A DNA stretch of 64,000 bases from Methylomonas sp. EFPC3 (GCF_029643245.1 NZ_CP116398.1:124001-188000); one strand, 5' to 3'; positions 27,361 through 37,387 are shown, counted from the stretch's first letter. Numbers and translations: made by a program. Notes: generated by a model from the sequence alone, not told the origin.

Positions 27361-29382
27361 ATGAATGCACTGATCGAGAAACACACGCCCAAACTGCTGA
27401 ATGCAATGGTCGACGTCAGAAATTTCGAAACCCGTCTGGCGCAACTGAACAATTGGTGGGGAAAAATCACACTGATCGGCAAAATCAACAGCCACAATGT
27501 CGCGCCGACCATTCTGGACGACATGGCGCGCACCCAGAACAAATTCGGCGAGTTGCAGCGCAAGCTGACGCGTAATCTGCTGGTGGAAAACTTGCAGAAA
27601 CTGGTGTTGGACAATGCGTCGAAAGCGCAGGTGGCGATCGACCTGCTGGTGCGCAACCTGTTCGAGCGCACCGCCGATGTCGGCTTTCTGGCCACCGACG
27701 ATGACATTCGGGTGTTTTTGGCTCAGGCTGAGCCGGAGCCGGAACAGGTCGGTTTCATCGAAAACCGGCTGCGCGAATACGTAAAAAAATACAGCGTCTA
27801 CGACGAAATCGCCATATTCGATGCGCAAGGTCGGCTCAGAGCGCATTTGGACGCCGATAACCGGATCGAGGATACTGATCCGCTGGTGGCGGAGACGTTA
27901 CGCAGTGATAGCCCTTATCTGGAAACCTTCCGTTACAGTGCGCTGCAAGCCGACCGCCGCCGCTCGCTGATCTATTCCTGCAAGATCACCGAAACCGACC
28001 AAAAAAATTCGCGGGTACTGGGCGTACTGTGTCTGTGTTTTCGGTTCGAGGACGAGATGCGCGGTATCTTTGCCGATCTGTTGGCGGCGGGCGACCGGGG
28101 CATCATTGCCATCCTCGACACCGAGCGGCGGGTGATTGCCAGCAGTAACGAACAGTTGTTGCCGGTGGATACCCGCTTCCATCGCGACGACGCGATCGGC
28201 CTGATCAATTTCCAGGGTCACGACTACATCGTCAATAGCCTGCCCGGTAACGGTTATCAGGGTTATTGCGGTTTGGGCTGGCGCGGGCAGATGATGACGC
28301 GGCTGGATGTTGCCTTCGGCCGCGAGACGGGCGGGTGCGGCGGTGCCGACTATAGCGAGATTATTGGTCAATCGGACAGCTTTCCGCAGGAGTTAAAGGA
28401 AATCCGTCAGGCTTCGGTCGATATCAACGCCGATTTGGGGCTGCTGGTGTTGAACGGGAAAATCGCTTCCGCCCGACAGAACGCGGCCGAATTCATGCCG
28501 GTGCTGGAAGCGATCAAGCAAGTCGGTACCGACATCGCCGGCATTTTCGCGGCGTCGGTGAATAGCTTGCAGGAAGTGACGGTGATGTCGTCGCACCTGA
28601 ACAACGCCGGTTTCCTGGCGTCGCTGGCGGTCAACATCATGGACCGCAATCTGTACGAGCGGGCCAACGATTGCCGTTGGTGGGCCTTGACTTCGGCTTT
28701 CCGCCGTAATCTGGCGAAAGCCGAAATTAGTGCCGCCGAGAAGCGGCAAATGTGCGAAATTCTGGCTTATATCAATGCGCTCTACACGGTCTATACCAAT
28801 CTGTATCTGTACGACGCCCACGGCGACATCGTCGCGGTATCGGACGCCACGCAAACATCGCTGATCGGTAGCAAGGTCGAAGAGGCCACCGGCTACCGGA
28901 GCGTCATGGGCCGCGTGGACAGTCAGCATTACGGGGTCTCCGGTTTCGGGCCGACCCGCTTCTATCAAGGTCGCCACACTTATATATATAACGCCGCGGT
29001 GACCGATCCGACCGATAACGGCCGGGTGGTCGGCGGAATCGGCATCGTATTCGACAGCGAGCCGCAATTCAGCGCGATGCTGCGGGAAATCCTGCCGCAG
29101 GAAGCCGGCGGTGCGCCGCTAAAAAACAGTTTTGCGGTTTTTACCGATCGCCAAGGGCGAATTCTGGGGCTTGCCAACCACAACCACTACCGCATCGGCG
29201 AGCGCTTGCTGCTGGACGACGTCCACTTTGCACTGAAAAACGGCCAGACCAGCTCGTCGCTGTTGCGCCACGAGGGGGCGAATTATGTATTGGGAGTTGC
29301 GGCCGGAAAGGGGTATCGCGAATTCAAAACCGCGGACGCTTACCGTAACGATGTGTTGGCTTTCGTTTTCATTCCGTTGTAA
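27361..29382 (+). CDS. Soluble tandem cache-like sensor protein
   Basis: A 673-residue protein without signal peptide or membrane helix. It has two related sensor halves: each has a helix ending in a similar phrase (LLVRNLFERTADVGFLAT near residue 97, NIMDRNLYERANDCRWWALT near 425) followed by a PAS/cache-like alpha-beta region (YDEIAIFDAQGRLRAH and YTNLYLYDAHGDIVAV). A helical linker (about 340-420) with repeated Ala/Asn/Ser, reminiscent of chemoreceptor helices, lies between them. No output domain (CheW, kinase, GGDEF) was recognised. A sigma-54-like promoter lies upstream. The role is probably sensing a small ligand; it is unusual that a cache-type module is predicted in the cytoplasm. Confidence 0.7.
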   Translation: MNALIEKHTPKLLNAMVDVRNFETRLAQLNNWWGKITLIGKINSHNVAPTILDDMARTQNKFGELQRKLTRNLLVENLQKLVLDNASKAQVAIDLLVRNLFERTADVGFLATDDDIRVFLAQAEPEPEQVGFIENRLREYVKKYSVYDEIAIFDAQGRLRAHLDADNRIEDTDPLVAETLRSDSPYLETFRYSALQADRRRSLIYSCKITETDQKNSRVLGVLCLCFRFEDEMRGIFADLLAAGDRGIIAILDTERRVIASSNEQLLPVDTRFHRDDAIGLINFQGHDYIVNSLPGNGYQGYCGLGWRGQMMTRLDVAFGRETGGCGGADYSEIIGQSDSFPQELKEIRQASVDINADLGLLVLNGKIASARQNAAEFMPVLEAIKQVGTDIAGIFAASVNSLQEVTVMSSHLNNAGFLASLAVNIMDRNLYERANDCRWWALTSAFRRNLAKAEISAAEKRQMCEILAYINALYTVYTNLYLYDAHGDIVAVSDATQTSLIGSKVEEATGYRSVMGRVDSQHYGVSGFGPTRFYQGRHTYIYNAAVTDPTDNGRVVGGIGIVFDSEPQFSAMLREILPQEAGGAPLKNSFAVFTDRQGRILGLANHNHYRIGERLLLDDVHFALKNGQTSSSLLRHEGANYVLGVAAGKGYREFKTADAYRNDVLAFVFIPL

Positions 29383-29725
29383 ACGCGACGTTGCCCGGGC
29401 GCGGGCTTGTTTTGGCAACTGGCTGAGCAAATCAGTGGCGCTAATGTGTCCGTTTTAGCTATCTCCAACCTAAACCGAATCAGCACGAGCACCACCGAAG
29501 GAAAGTTACCTTGCAACTTGGCGTAGTCAAGTCGCGGCGTGTTTTCGGGTGGGGATGGCGGCGATCGCCTTCGGATGCGCAACGAGGGATACAGTCTTGA
29601 CCGGACGCCAACCCCGTGGTTTTCAGCTTACCGCGTGCATCGACGCAGTCAAACCGGGAGCTTGCAAAAAAACCGGACGGACGCTGGCTAGCGTTCGTCC
29701 GACTGGAGGTTGCTGTTACCGCTGA
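29383..29725. other. Gene-free stretch with one terminator
   Basis: Between two convergent genes. No coding region is supported. It carries the hairpin terminator of the minus-strand small gene near its right end. The rest shows no further signal that I can interpret. Confidence 0.45.
29666..29701 (-). terminator. Rho-independent terminator of the 59-residue gene
   Basis: Arms of 12 bp at 29674-29685 and 29690-29701 pair with a single wobble around a 4-base loop. On the minus strand they are followed by seven T. It sits 25 bases beyond the stop of the small minus-strand gene and supports that gene being expressed. Confidence 0.8.
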
Positions 29726-29905
29726 CTAAACAAAATTCGATGGGGGCTTTAAGGTTGTTGATGGTGCTGCATAGATTGACTCGGTGCGTTCCGCCGCCGG
29801 CGCATTGGCCGTAGCCAGAAACAAACCGACGATTATGAACAGCAGGCTGATGGCGCAGCGTTTCAATTCGTGCAGGCAAGTTGCCAATAGTTTGGAATGA
29901 TTCAT
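29726..29905 (-). CDS. Small secreted or membrane peptide, 59 residues
   Basis: An unrecognised small protein. ATG at 29905 is preceded by AGGAG at 8 bases, a good ribosome-binding site. Residues about 14-34 are strongly hydrophobic after a basic stretch (LKRCAISLLFIIVGLFLATA), consistent with a signal peptide cleaved near ANAPAA or with a single membrane helix. The tail is short, Thr/Pro/Ser-rich. A good terminator follows. No homologue is known to me. Confidence 0.55.
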   Translation of the reverse strand: MNHSKLLATCLHELKRCAISLLFIIVGLFLATANAPAAERTESIYAAPSTTLKPPSNFV

Positions 29906-29943
29906 TTGCAGGCTCCTGGTGGCGCTAATGATTTGCCGGTGGC

Positions 29944-30147
29944 TTACAAGCAAGCGTTTCGGACCGGCCGCAGGCGCGGGGTCTCGGCTTTCCGTGCCAA
30001 ATTTTGCTGGTAGATTTCCAAAGCCTCGCAGCGCATTTGCTCGCAGAATCCGCACAAAGCTTCGTCGCCGCTGAACAGTCTTTGTTCGTGTTGGGATAGC
30101 GGGTCACCGCATCTGTCGCAAAAATGAGGATGGCGTGATCTGGTCAT
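29944..30147 (-). CDS. Small two-CxxC zinc-binding protein, 67 residues
   Basis: Contains CDRCGDPLSQHEQ and LCGFCEQM, two CxxC pairs about 20 residues apart, as in zinc-ribbon-like small proteins, followed by a basic tail. GGAG lies 10 bases before the ATG. It lies 38 bases upstream of the 59-residue gene on the same strand, so the two may be co-transcribed. Function unknown; a metal-binding regulatory or chaperone role is possible. Confidence 0.5.
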   Translation of the reverse strand: MTRSRHPHFCDRCGDPLSQHEQRLFSGDEALCGFCEQMRCEALEIYQQNLARKAETPRLRPVRNACL

Positions 30148-30547
30148 GGCAATCGGCTCCGGTTCGGTTGAATAGGATTTAACAACTTTTATCGCTGTCG
30201 GATAAGAGAACTATTTCACTTGTGGCAAATCTCGGGCCAAATAACCCAGTCCCGGGCTATGTTTTTTTAAGTGTTTGAACCTAATAGGTTTTATTGATTT
30301 TTGATGGAGATGTTTCGGGGGTGGCGGCGAGTGGGAATGGCGAAAGTCGTTACTAATATTCGTAGCGGATACGACATTTCGTAAATATTATCGCTTAGCC
30401 GCGGGATGGCAGTATCTGGCGGCGGCGATTACGAAATCGCGTTAACAATGTTTGGAAATGTGATACATTCCGCTAAATTTTTACCCGGACTTGTACTTTC
30501 AACCAATAGCAATCGAGCCAGGCTGCTTTCGGCAGAGACTCCCCAAC
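30148..30547. other. AT-rich gene-free stretch upstream of the sensory operon
   Basis: About 400 bp that is markedly richer in A and T than the neighbours. No gene, clear terminator or confident promoter was identified. It is the presumed control region of the beta-barrel/binding-protein/kinase/regulator operon on the right. Confidence 0.4.
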
Positions 30548-31690
30548 ATGCGGCGACCGAACCGTTTAGTGAACTTTTCCCGTAATCTGCGAATGCTGGC
30601 CGCGGCTATTTGCGGCTTGGCCGCCGCTGGCGGTTCTGTGCAAGCGGCCGGCCTCGGCCACGCCGGTCACGCCGGCCATCCCTCGAGTTCCGATTCCAGC
30701 CTGTTGCCGGGCGATCTGCTGCTGTTTCCGGATTTGACCGGCATCGTCCGCTACGACCAGGAGCCGCAAAAGAAGCTCAGTACCGGCGACGTGATCCCCG
30801 CGATCAACGTGTTTTACACCGCCGATTACCAGCGTTTCCGTTTTCTGGGCGAATGGCTGGTCAGCAGCAAAACCCATAACCTGGAACGCTTTCAACTCGG
30901 CCTGCACCTCGGCGACGAATCCAGCCTGTGGCTGGGACGGTTTCATAACCCGATCGGTTACTGGAACATGCAATTCCACCACGGCGCGTTTTTGCAGACC
31001 ACGATCAGCCGGCCCGGCATCATGGCCTTCGAAACCGCCGGCGGCGTGATTCCCTACCATCTGACCGGTTTTCTATGGGAAGGCGTGCACCAGCTCGGCG
31101 AAGGCGGGGTTTATTACACGATCGGCGCCGGCGCCGGCCCGCAAATCAACCGTGGCCTGGAAGCCTTCAATCTGGTCGAACCGGCCGGCTCGCACCGACC
31201 GGCCGCTTCGTTCCGGCTCGGTTATCAACCGGTCAGTTTCGGCGTCGACGAGTACGGCATCTCCGGCGCTTACAACCAGATCCATTCCGACGAATTGGCG
31301 GTCAACAACGTCACCCAATACGTCGCCACCGCCTACGCCAATCACCAGATCGATGCAGTTACGCTGCTCAGCGAACTGGTCTACGTCAATAACCGGCTGG
31401 AAAATCCGCACGGCGGCGCCAAGAACGACGACTTTCTCAGCGCCTACGGCCAGGTGGAATGGGAGGTGATGCCGCGCTGGACCCTGGTCGGCCGGGTGGA
31501 GGGCACTTTCGGCGCCAACCGCGACCCCTATCTGGCGATGTTCCCCAAATTCGTCGACGACCGTTTCATGGGCGCCGTACGCTACAAAGTCAATAACAAC
31601 ATGGCGTTGAAGGTCGAGGCCTCGCGCGACCATTTGCGCGACGACCATTTCGGCGTGGTGATGTTTCAGTGGAGCGCGGTATTCCCATGA
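30548..31690 (+). CDS. Outer-membrane beta-barrel (porin-like) protein
   Basis: An exported protein of about 380 residues. Seen: a signal peptide (LRMLAAAICGLAAAGGSVQAAG, cleavage after QAA), a short His/Gly/Ser linker (GHAGHAGHPSSSDSS), then alternating strands rich in aromatic residues with GRFHNPIGYWN and a C-terminal strand ending FQWSAVFP. The family name is uncertain; it looks like the sugar or anion porin-like proteins found next to sensory operons. The true start is taken as ATG 30548, although 30593 would also give a signal peptide. Its stop overlaps the next start by 4 bases. Confidence 0.7.
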   Translation: MRRPNRLVNFSRNLRMLAAAICGLAAAGGSVQAAGLGHAGHAGHPSSSDSSLLPGDLLLFPDLTGIVRYDQEPQKKLSTGDVIPAINVFYTADYQRFRFLGEWLVSSKTHNLERFQLGLHLGDESSLWLGRFHNPIGYWNMQFHHGAFLQTTISRPGIMAFETAGGVIPYHLTGFLWEGVHQLGEGGVYYTIGAGAGPQINRGLEAFNLVEPAGSHRPAASFRLGYQPVSFGVDEYGISGAYNQIHSDELAVNNVTQYVATAYANHQIDAVTLLSELVYVNNRLENPHGGAKNDDFLSAYGQVEWEVMPRWTLVGRVEGTFGANRDPYLAMFPKFVDDRFMGAVRYKVNNNMALKVEASRDHLRDDHFGVVMFQWSAVFP

Positions 31691-32145
31691 AACTGCGCCG
31701 GGGCCTTTACCTGTTCGGATTGCTGATACTGCTGGGCGTGCCAAGCCTGAAGGCGGTTACCAGACAATCCTTGGTGCTGGTGACCGGCTCGGCCTCGACG
31801 ATTCCGGTGCTGACCGTGCAGGAGGCCAGGAAACTGTTTCTCGGGGTGCCGCTGGAAAAAGACGGCGAACGGCCGGTGCCGTTGCTCAATACCAGCGATC
31901 CACTGATTTACGAAGTTTTTCTGCAAAAAGTCGCATTCATGTCGGCCAACGCCTATGAAAACCAGACGATCTCGGTCGTGTTTCGCTTGGGCGGCAAACG
32001 GCCGGAGAGCTATAGCGATCTGAAAGATTTGCTGGCGGCATTGCAGCAGCATCCCGGCACCGTGACCTATTTGTGGGAAGACCAGGTGCGGGCCAATCAA
32101 GGTATCAAAGCGGTAAACGTGTTATGGCAAGGAGCAGCGGAATGA
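31687..32145 (+). CDS. Small periplasmic phosphate-binding-protein-like (PstS-like) protein
   Basis: A 152-residue exported protein with signal peptide (LYLFGLLILLGVPSLKA). The body resembles one lobe of PstS-type binding proteins: ASTIPVLTVQEARKLFLG, then RPVPLLNTSDPLIYEVFLQKV and LWEDQVRANQGIKAVNV. Full binding proteins have about 300 residues, so this is a reduced form of the kind often encoded before hybrid kinases. It probably presents a ligand to the kinase encoded next. It starts at an ATGA overlap with the beta-barrel gene, and AAGGAG just before its own stop serves the kinase. Confidence 0.7.
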   Translation: MKLRRGLYLFGLLILLGVPSLKAVTRQSLVLVTGSASTIPVLTVQEARKLFLGVPLEKDGERPVPLLNTSDPLIYEVFLQKVAFMSANAYENQTISVVFRLGGKRPESYSDLKDLLAALQQHPGTVTYLWEDQVRANQGIKAVNVLWQGAAE

Positions 32146-34783
32146 TGCGGTTTTTTCACAGTTTCAACGGGCGGATGATTTTGGCGGTGGTCGGCATCCA
32201 CCTGTTGCTGGTACCGGTATTGTTGTTCGGCATTTATCGGGTGATCAAACCCAGCGTCGAAGAGCAATTCGTTAATTTCGTCCGGTCGGACGCGCTGTTG
32301 TTCGGGAATTTGATCGCCCCGCGCCTGGGCGGCGCCAAAAGCCGCGAGCTGCAGGAATTGTTGGGCGAGTTTTTGCTGAACGGCCGCCTGGCCTATGCCG
32401 ACATCGTCAGCGAGAGCGGCGAATTGCACGCCGACGTCGAACTCAACGCCAAACAGCAATTCCAGGAAGACTTTTTTTCGGCGAACACGGCGACGACATC
32501 TATTTTCTGGCCGTGCCGGTCGCCAACCCTAGCGACGGTTCGCTGGTGATGCTGCGGCTGGGTTACGACGAACGCCAGGTGCGGCACGACATTGTCGTCA
32601 TTTACCAGCGCAGCGCCTATTTCGTCGCGGTTTATTTGGGGCTGTCGCTGCTGGTCGTCGGTTTGTTCGGCCGCCGTTTGGTCAGCCCGTTGGAACGTTT
32701 GCGCGACGAAGCCGAACAGATCGCTGCCGGCAACCACGCCCGCCAATTTAGTTCCGGTACCAAAATCAGCGAAGTGTTGGCCTTGACCGAGCATCTGGAA
32801 AAAATGCGGCTGGCCTTGGTGTCGGCCCGCGATGCGGCGTTGCAGGCGGCCGGCGCCAAGACCGAGTTTTTGGCGAACATGAGCCACGAGATTCGCACGC
32901 CGATGAACGGCATCATGGGAATGATCGGTTTGGCCTTGCGTACCGAATTGACGCCGCAACAGCGCGAGTTTTTAGGGATGGCCAATAGTTCGGCCGACGC
33001 CTTGCTGCGCATCGTCAACGACATTCTGGATTTTTCCAAGATCGACGCCCGCAAGCTGGAGCTGGATCACGCACCGTTCAAATTACGCGAGAGTCTGGGC
33101 GACACCTTGAAGCTGCTGGGCGGCCATTCCCACGAAAAGGGCCTGGAACTGATGCTGCGTATCGACCCGGAAACCCCGGACGATCTGATGGGCGATATCG
33201 GCCGTTTGAATCAGGTCATCATCAATTTGGTCGGTAATGCGATCAAATTCACCCAGCATGGAGAGATCGTATTGCAGGTGAAACCCGAGGCGGTCAACGA
33301 CGACCGGGTGCGGCTGCATTTTGCGGTGCAGGACACCGGCATCGGCATTCCGCACGACAAACAACAGTTAATCTTCGAGGCCTTCGCTCAAATCGACGCC
33401 TCATCGACCCGCAAATTCGGCGGCACCGGACTGGGGCTATCGATCTCGTCGCGGCTGGTCGAATTGATGGGTGGCCAGTTATGGCTGGAAAGCGAGGAGC
33501 ACAAAGGCAGCACCTTTTATTTCAGCGCCTGGTTCGAGCGTTATACCGGCAGCGAAGCCGATGCCGCGGCGCCGGCCCTGATCGACGTCAAAGGCCTGCC
33601 GGTGTTGATCGTCGACGACAATAACATCAATTTGCGGGTGTTCGAGGAAATCCTGCACCATTGGGGCATGGCGCCGACCACGGTCGACAGCGGCGAAGCG
33701 GCGATTGAGGCCTTGCAGCGCATGGCTGAAACCGGCGGCACCTATTCCCTGATCCTGCTCGATGCGATGATGCCGATCATGGACGGCTTCATGGTCGCGA
33801 AAACGATCCGGGAAGACCCGCGGCTGGAGCCGGTGACGATCATGATGCTGTCCTCGGCCGACCGTCCCGACGATTCCGAACGCTGCCGCGATTTGGGTAT
33901 CAATTTATACGTGCGCAAGCCGGTCAAACACTCCGAATTGTGGCATGCGATCCAATCCGCGCTGGGCAAGGCGGATTCAAGGCAAACCGGCAACCAGCCT
34001 GTAATGTTGGCCCAGCCGCCGCGCTTGCTGAAAATTTTGTTGGCGGAAGACAATCCGGTGAACCAATTCATGGCCGTGGCCTTGTTGGAAGAACGTGGAC
34101 ACAGCGTCCAGGTTGCCAATAACGGCCAGGAAGTGTTGGATATTTTGCAGCAGGACCAATTCGATTTGATCCTGATGGACGTGCAAATGCCGGTGATGGA
34201 CGGTTTTCAGGCCACTCAATCGATCCGGGCCGCCGAAGCGCAAACCGAAAAACGCCAGCGCATCGTGGCGATGACCGCCCATGCCCTGAAGGGCGACCGG
34301 GAACGTTGTCTGGCCGCCGGGATGGACGATTACATCGCCAAGCCGGTGCAGGAACAGGAATTATTGGCAACTGTGGAGTGTTGGAACATGGCAGCGGAAC
34401 AGCTTGGTACGCAGGATGGCGGGGCGGCGGCCGAGCCGCCGGCGCTGGAATGGCAGGAGGCGTTGAACCGGGTACGGGGCCGCGGCCAATTGCTGGGCAG
34501 AATGATGTCGCTGTTTCTGGAACAGTCGTCGGGATTGCTGGAAGACGCCGCCCAGGCGATCAAACGCCGCGATGGCGAAGCCTTGCGCCTGTCGGCCCAT
34601 ACTCTGAAAGGTTCGGCCAACAGCATCGGCGCTTTCGAATTCGGTCAGATCGCCCAGCGCCTGGAAAGTAGCGGCCTGGAAGCCGCATTCGACGATGCCG
34701 AAACCGATTTGCCGTTGCTGCACGTGGCGATGCGGCGTCTGGAGCCTGAAATTCAAACCTTCCTGGCTGAGCACAGCGTATGA
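32142..34783 (+). CDS. Hybrid sensor histidine kinase, apparent -1 frameshift at 32472-32478
   Basis: Would be 880 residues if one T is restored in the seven-T run at 32472-32478. As given, the frame breaks after about residue 112 (KQQFQEDFF) and resumes at about 125 (VPVANPSDG). Domains: membrane helix (about 15-35), periplasmic sensor, second helix (about 160-180), HAMP, HisKA with SHEIRTP (His249), HATPase (NLVGNAIKFT, DTGIGIP, GGTGLGLSI), two receiver domains (LIVDDNNIN with LLDAMMP; LLAEDNPVN with LMDVQMP) and C-terminal Hpt (AHTLKGSANSIGA). ATGA overlaps link it to both neighbours. The break separates sensor from kinase if real. A sequencing or assembly error in the homopolymer is more likely. 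Confidence 0.85.
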
Positions 34784-36570
34784 CAAACCCCGCCCGGTCC
34801 GACGCCAAACCCACCATCTTGATGGTGGACGACAATCCGGTGAATCTGGAAGAGCTGGCGTTTTTATTGAACGATGCCGGTTTCGACGTGCTGCGCGCCG
34901 AGACCGGCGAAACCGCGCTGGAACTGGCGAAAAGCCGGCAGCCTGATCTGGTGTTGCTGGACGTGCTGATGCCGGGTGTAGACGGTTTCACCACTTGCGC
35001 CACCTTGAAAAGCCATCCGGCCACGCGCGAGATTCCGGTGCTGTTCATGACGGCGCTGGCCGACACTGCCAACAAGGTGCAGGGCTTTCATGTCGGCGCG
35101 GTCGATTACATCACCAAGCCGTTTCAGTACGAGGAAGTCATCGCCCGGGTACAAACCCATCTGACCTTGCAAAAGCTCAAATCCGAGCTGCAGGAAAAGG
35201 AGCAACGCCTATCGCGCATCTTCGAAAACGCGATGGATGCGATTCTGGCCTTGGACCAGGACGGGCGGATTACCATGTTCAATGCCGCCGCCGAGCAGAT
35301 GTTCCGCTGCAAGGCCGGCGACAACATCGGCCGTTCTGTGGATCGCTTCCTGTCGCCGGAGTTGTACAAGACCGTGACCAATTTTCGCGCTGGCGTGCCG
35401 GCCAAACAGGCGATCTGGATATCCGAGGGCATGACCGCCCGCCGCGGCGACGATAGCGAATTCCCGATCGAAGCCACGATATCGCGGGTCGAAGCCTCCG
35501 GGCAGCAGCTCTACATCCTGATTCTGCGCGACATCAACGAACGCAAGGCGCGGGAGCAGGCGGAAGCGGAGTGCCATACCCTGCGCGGCATCAACTCCTA
35601 CCTGCAGGAGGAAGTCCTGGCCAGCCGCGACGGCGAGGAATTGATCGGCAACTCGGCCGGCCTGCGTCAGGCCATGGCCCTGGTCAAGCAGGTGGCGGCG
35701 ACCGACGCGACGGTTTTGATCACCGGCGAGACCGGTACCGGCAAGGAGTTGATTGCCCGGGCAATCCATAATCTGAGTGGACGCAAGGACAAGACGCTGG
35801 TCAAATTGAACTGTGCCACGATTCCGGAAAACCTGGCGGAAAGCGAATTGTTCGGTCACGAAAAGGGCGCCTTCACCGGCGCGATCAACCGCAAACTGGG
35901 CCGGTTCGAGCTGGCCAACGGCGGCACGCTGTTTCTCGACGAAATCGGCGAACTGCCGCTGGAAATGCAGGCCAAACTGCTGCGGGTATTGCAGGAGGGC
36001 GAATACGAACGGGTCGGCGGCACCCAAACCCTGAAATGCGACGTGCGGGTCATCGCCGCGACCCACCGCGATCTGGCCCAGTTCTCTCAAGAGGGCCGGT
36101 TCCGCGCCGACCTGTATTACCGGATGAACGTGTTTCCGATTCATTTGCCGCCGCTACGCGAACGCAAGGAAGACATCCCGCATCTGGTGCGGCATTTCAT
36201 CAACAAATACGCCGCCAAATTCGGCAAGAAGATCAGCGCGATTCCGGATCGGCTGATGTCGGACATGCAAAGCTACATCTGGCCCGGCAATATCCGCGAA
36301 TTGCAACACATCATCGAACGCGCGGTGATCCTGACCAACGGCTCGCAACTGGCCAACGTCGAATGCGTGCACGCCACCGCGCCGGTCGGGGCCACGAGCT
36401 CAGCGCCGATCGTGACGCTGGACGAAGCCGAACGTCAGCACATTCTGAAAGCGCTGGAAGCCACCTCCTGGCGCATCGCCGGCAACCAGGGCGCCGCCAA
36501 AATCCTCGGTGTGCCGTCAACCACGTTGCGTTCGCGGATGGAGCGTTTGGGTATCAGCAAGCCGGCCTGA
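34780..36570 (+). CDS. Sigma-54-dependent response regulator with PAS domain
   Basis: A 596-residue activator. Order: receiver (1-125, phospho-acceptor Asp61 in LLDVLMPG), PAS (about 150-265, [16 protein letters not shown]), AAA+ central domain with Walker A GETGTGKE (316-323), the sigma-54-contacting GAFTGA loop (363-368), Walker [10 protein letters not shown], arginine-finger region and WPGNIREL, then a Fis-type helix-turn-helix ([20 protein letters not shown]). It is the cognate regulator of the preceding hybrid kinase, joined by an ATGA overlap. The PAS domain between receiver and AAA+ is an uncommon addition to the NtrC layout. Targets are unknown. Confidence 0.93.
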   Translation: MTNPARSDAKPTILMVDDNPVNLEELAFLLNDAGFDVLRAETGETALELAKSRQPDLVLLDVLMPGVDGFTTCATLKSHPATREIPVLFMTALADTANKVQGFHVGAVDYITKPFQYEEVIARVQTHLTLQKLKSELQEKEQRLSRIFENAMDAILALDQDGRITMFNAAAEQMFRCKAGDNIGRSVDRFLSPELYKTVTNFRAGVPAKQAIWISEGMTARRGDDSEFPIEATISRVEASGQQLYILILRDINERKAREQAEAECHTLRGINSYLQEEVLASRDGEELIGNSAGLRQAMALVKQVAATDATVLITGETGTGKELIARAIHNLSGRKDKTLVKLNCATIPENLAESELFGHEKGAFTGAINRKLGRFELANGGTLFLDEIGELPLEMQAKLLRVLQEGEYERVGGTQTLKCDVRVIAATHRDLAQFSQEGRFRADLYYRMNVFPIHLPPLRERKEDIPHLVRHFINKYAAKFGKKISAIPDRLMSDMQSYIWPGNIRELQHIIERAVILTNGSQLANVECVHATAPVGATSSAPIVTLDEAERQHILKALEATSWRIAGNQGAAKILGVPSTTLRSRMERLGISKPA

Positions 36571-36781
36571 GCCGGCCGGCGCTTGCCGGCCCTAAAACCG
36601 TTGGTCCCGAGGGTGTGGGAGGGCGGCATCACATGGGTTCAAACAGCCCCGAATCCAAGGTCAGGCACCACAGGGCTGGTTTAATAAATGAAAACTGCCT
36701 AGCGCATAACGGGCATTCTTCCCAAGGCAGAATGTGCGCGCTTGCCGATAATGCCGGTTTTAACTTTTACCGGTATTTAGT

Positions 36782-37309
36782 ATGCGCCAGATCATTTACG
36801 CCCTCGGATTCTCTCTGCTCTGCAGCCAAGCTCAGGCCCACGGCCCGACCCCGCAAAAGGCCAAAGAAAGCGTGACGATTCAGGCGCCGGTCGCCAAGGT
36901 CTGGGAAGCGGTGAAAAACTTCGACGATATCGGCCATTGGCATCCGGATTTGAAGGCGGCCGAGGGCGACGGTAAAAACCAATCCGGCGGCACCCGCAAA
37001 CTGACCTTCCAAAACGGCGAAAGCATCGTCGAAGAACTCGATTACTACAACGACGCCGAACACGAATACAGCTACCGGCTGAAAACCGAAAACGTCAAAG
37101 CCTTGCCGACCAGCTCGCACACCGTCGATCTGAAAGTCGCGCACGGCGACAGCACCGATTCCACTGTCGTCACGCTGAAAAGCCGCTTCTACCGCGGCGA
37201 CACCGGCAACACCCCGCCGGAAAACCTCAGCGACGCCGCCGCGGTCGAGGCCATGACCCGGTTTTTTAAAGATGGCTTGAATGGGTTGAAGGCGAAGTTG
37301 GAGAAGTAG
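36782..37309 (+). CDS. mxaD: Periplasmic SRPBCC-family protein, MxaD-like
   Basis: A 175-residue exported protein: signal peptide cleaved after QAQA, then an SRPBCC/START-type fold (VTIQAPVAKVWEAVKNFDDIGHW, RKLTFQNGESIVEELDYY, FYRGDTGNTPPENLSDAAAVEAM). MxaD of methylotrophs is a periplasmic protein of this size and fold that assists electron transfer from methanol dehydrogenase to cytochrome cL. Here the gene is about 5 kb upstream of mxaF, separated by the ATPase/TPR pair and mxaB. The mxaD name is an inference from fold, signal peptide and neighbourhood; a general lipid-binding protein is the alternative. Confidence 0.6.
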   Translation: MRQIIYALGFSLLCSQAQAHGPTPQKAKESVTIQAPVAKVWEAVKNFDDIGHWHPDLKAAEGDGKNQSGGTRKLTFQNGESIVEELDYYNDAEHEYSYRLKTENVKALPTSSHTVDLKVAHGDSTDSTVVTLKSRFYRGDTGNTPPENLSDAAAVEAMTRFFKDGLNGLKAKLEK

Positions 37310-37369
37310 CGGCGGCTGTTTTGTCCGCCTGTAGACGTCAGTTGTGTCGCTGACGCGACGGGTTTTAAA

Positions 37370-37387
37370 GTCGGGTCTCGGCCCGAC
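37370..37387. repeat. GTCGGG/CCCGAC palindrome (REP-like, possible terminator)
   Basis: GTCGGG at 37370-37375 and CCCGAC at 37382-37387 form a perfect 6-bp stem, followed by a T-rich stretch (ACTTTCTTTTG). I recall similar sequence as a dispersed element in Methylomonas-type genomes, unverified. It could also end transcription of the MxaD-like gene. Confidence 0.5.

Noticed and set aside
30405..30421. TGGCAG...TGGC as a sigma-54 promoter before the barrel-kinase operon
   Set aside because: GG-to-GC spacing is off by one base, and the -12 element is poor.
35209..36144. 311-codon minus-strand open frame inside the sigma-54 regulator
   Set aside because: Antisense shadow of PAS and AAA+ domains with intact motifs on the plus strand.
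36662..36678. AGGCACC...GGCTG as a sigma-54 promoter before the MxaD-like gene
   Set aside because: The distance between GG and GC is one base too short for a -24/-12 promoter.
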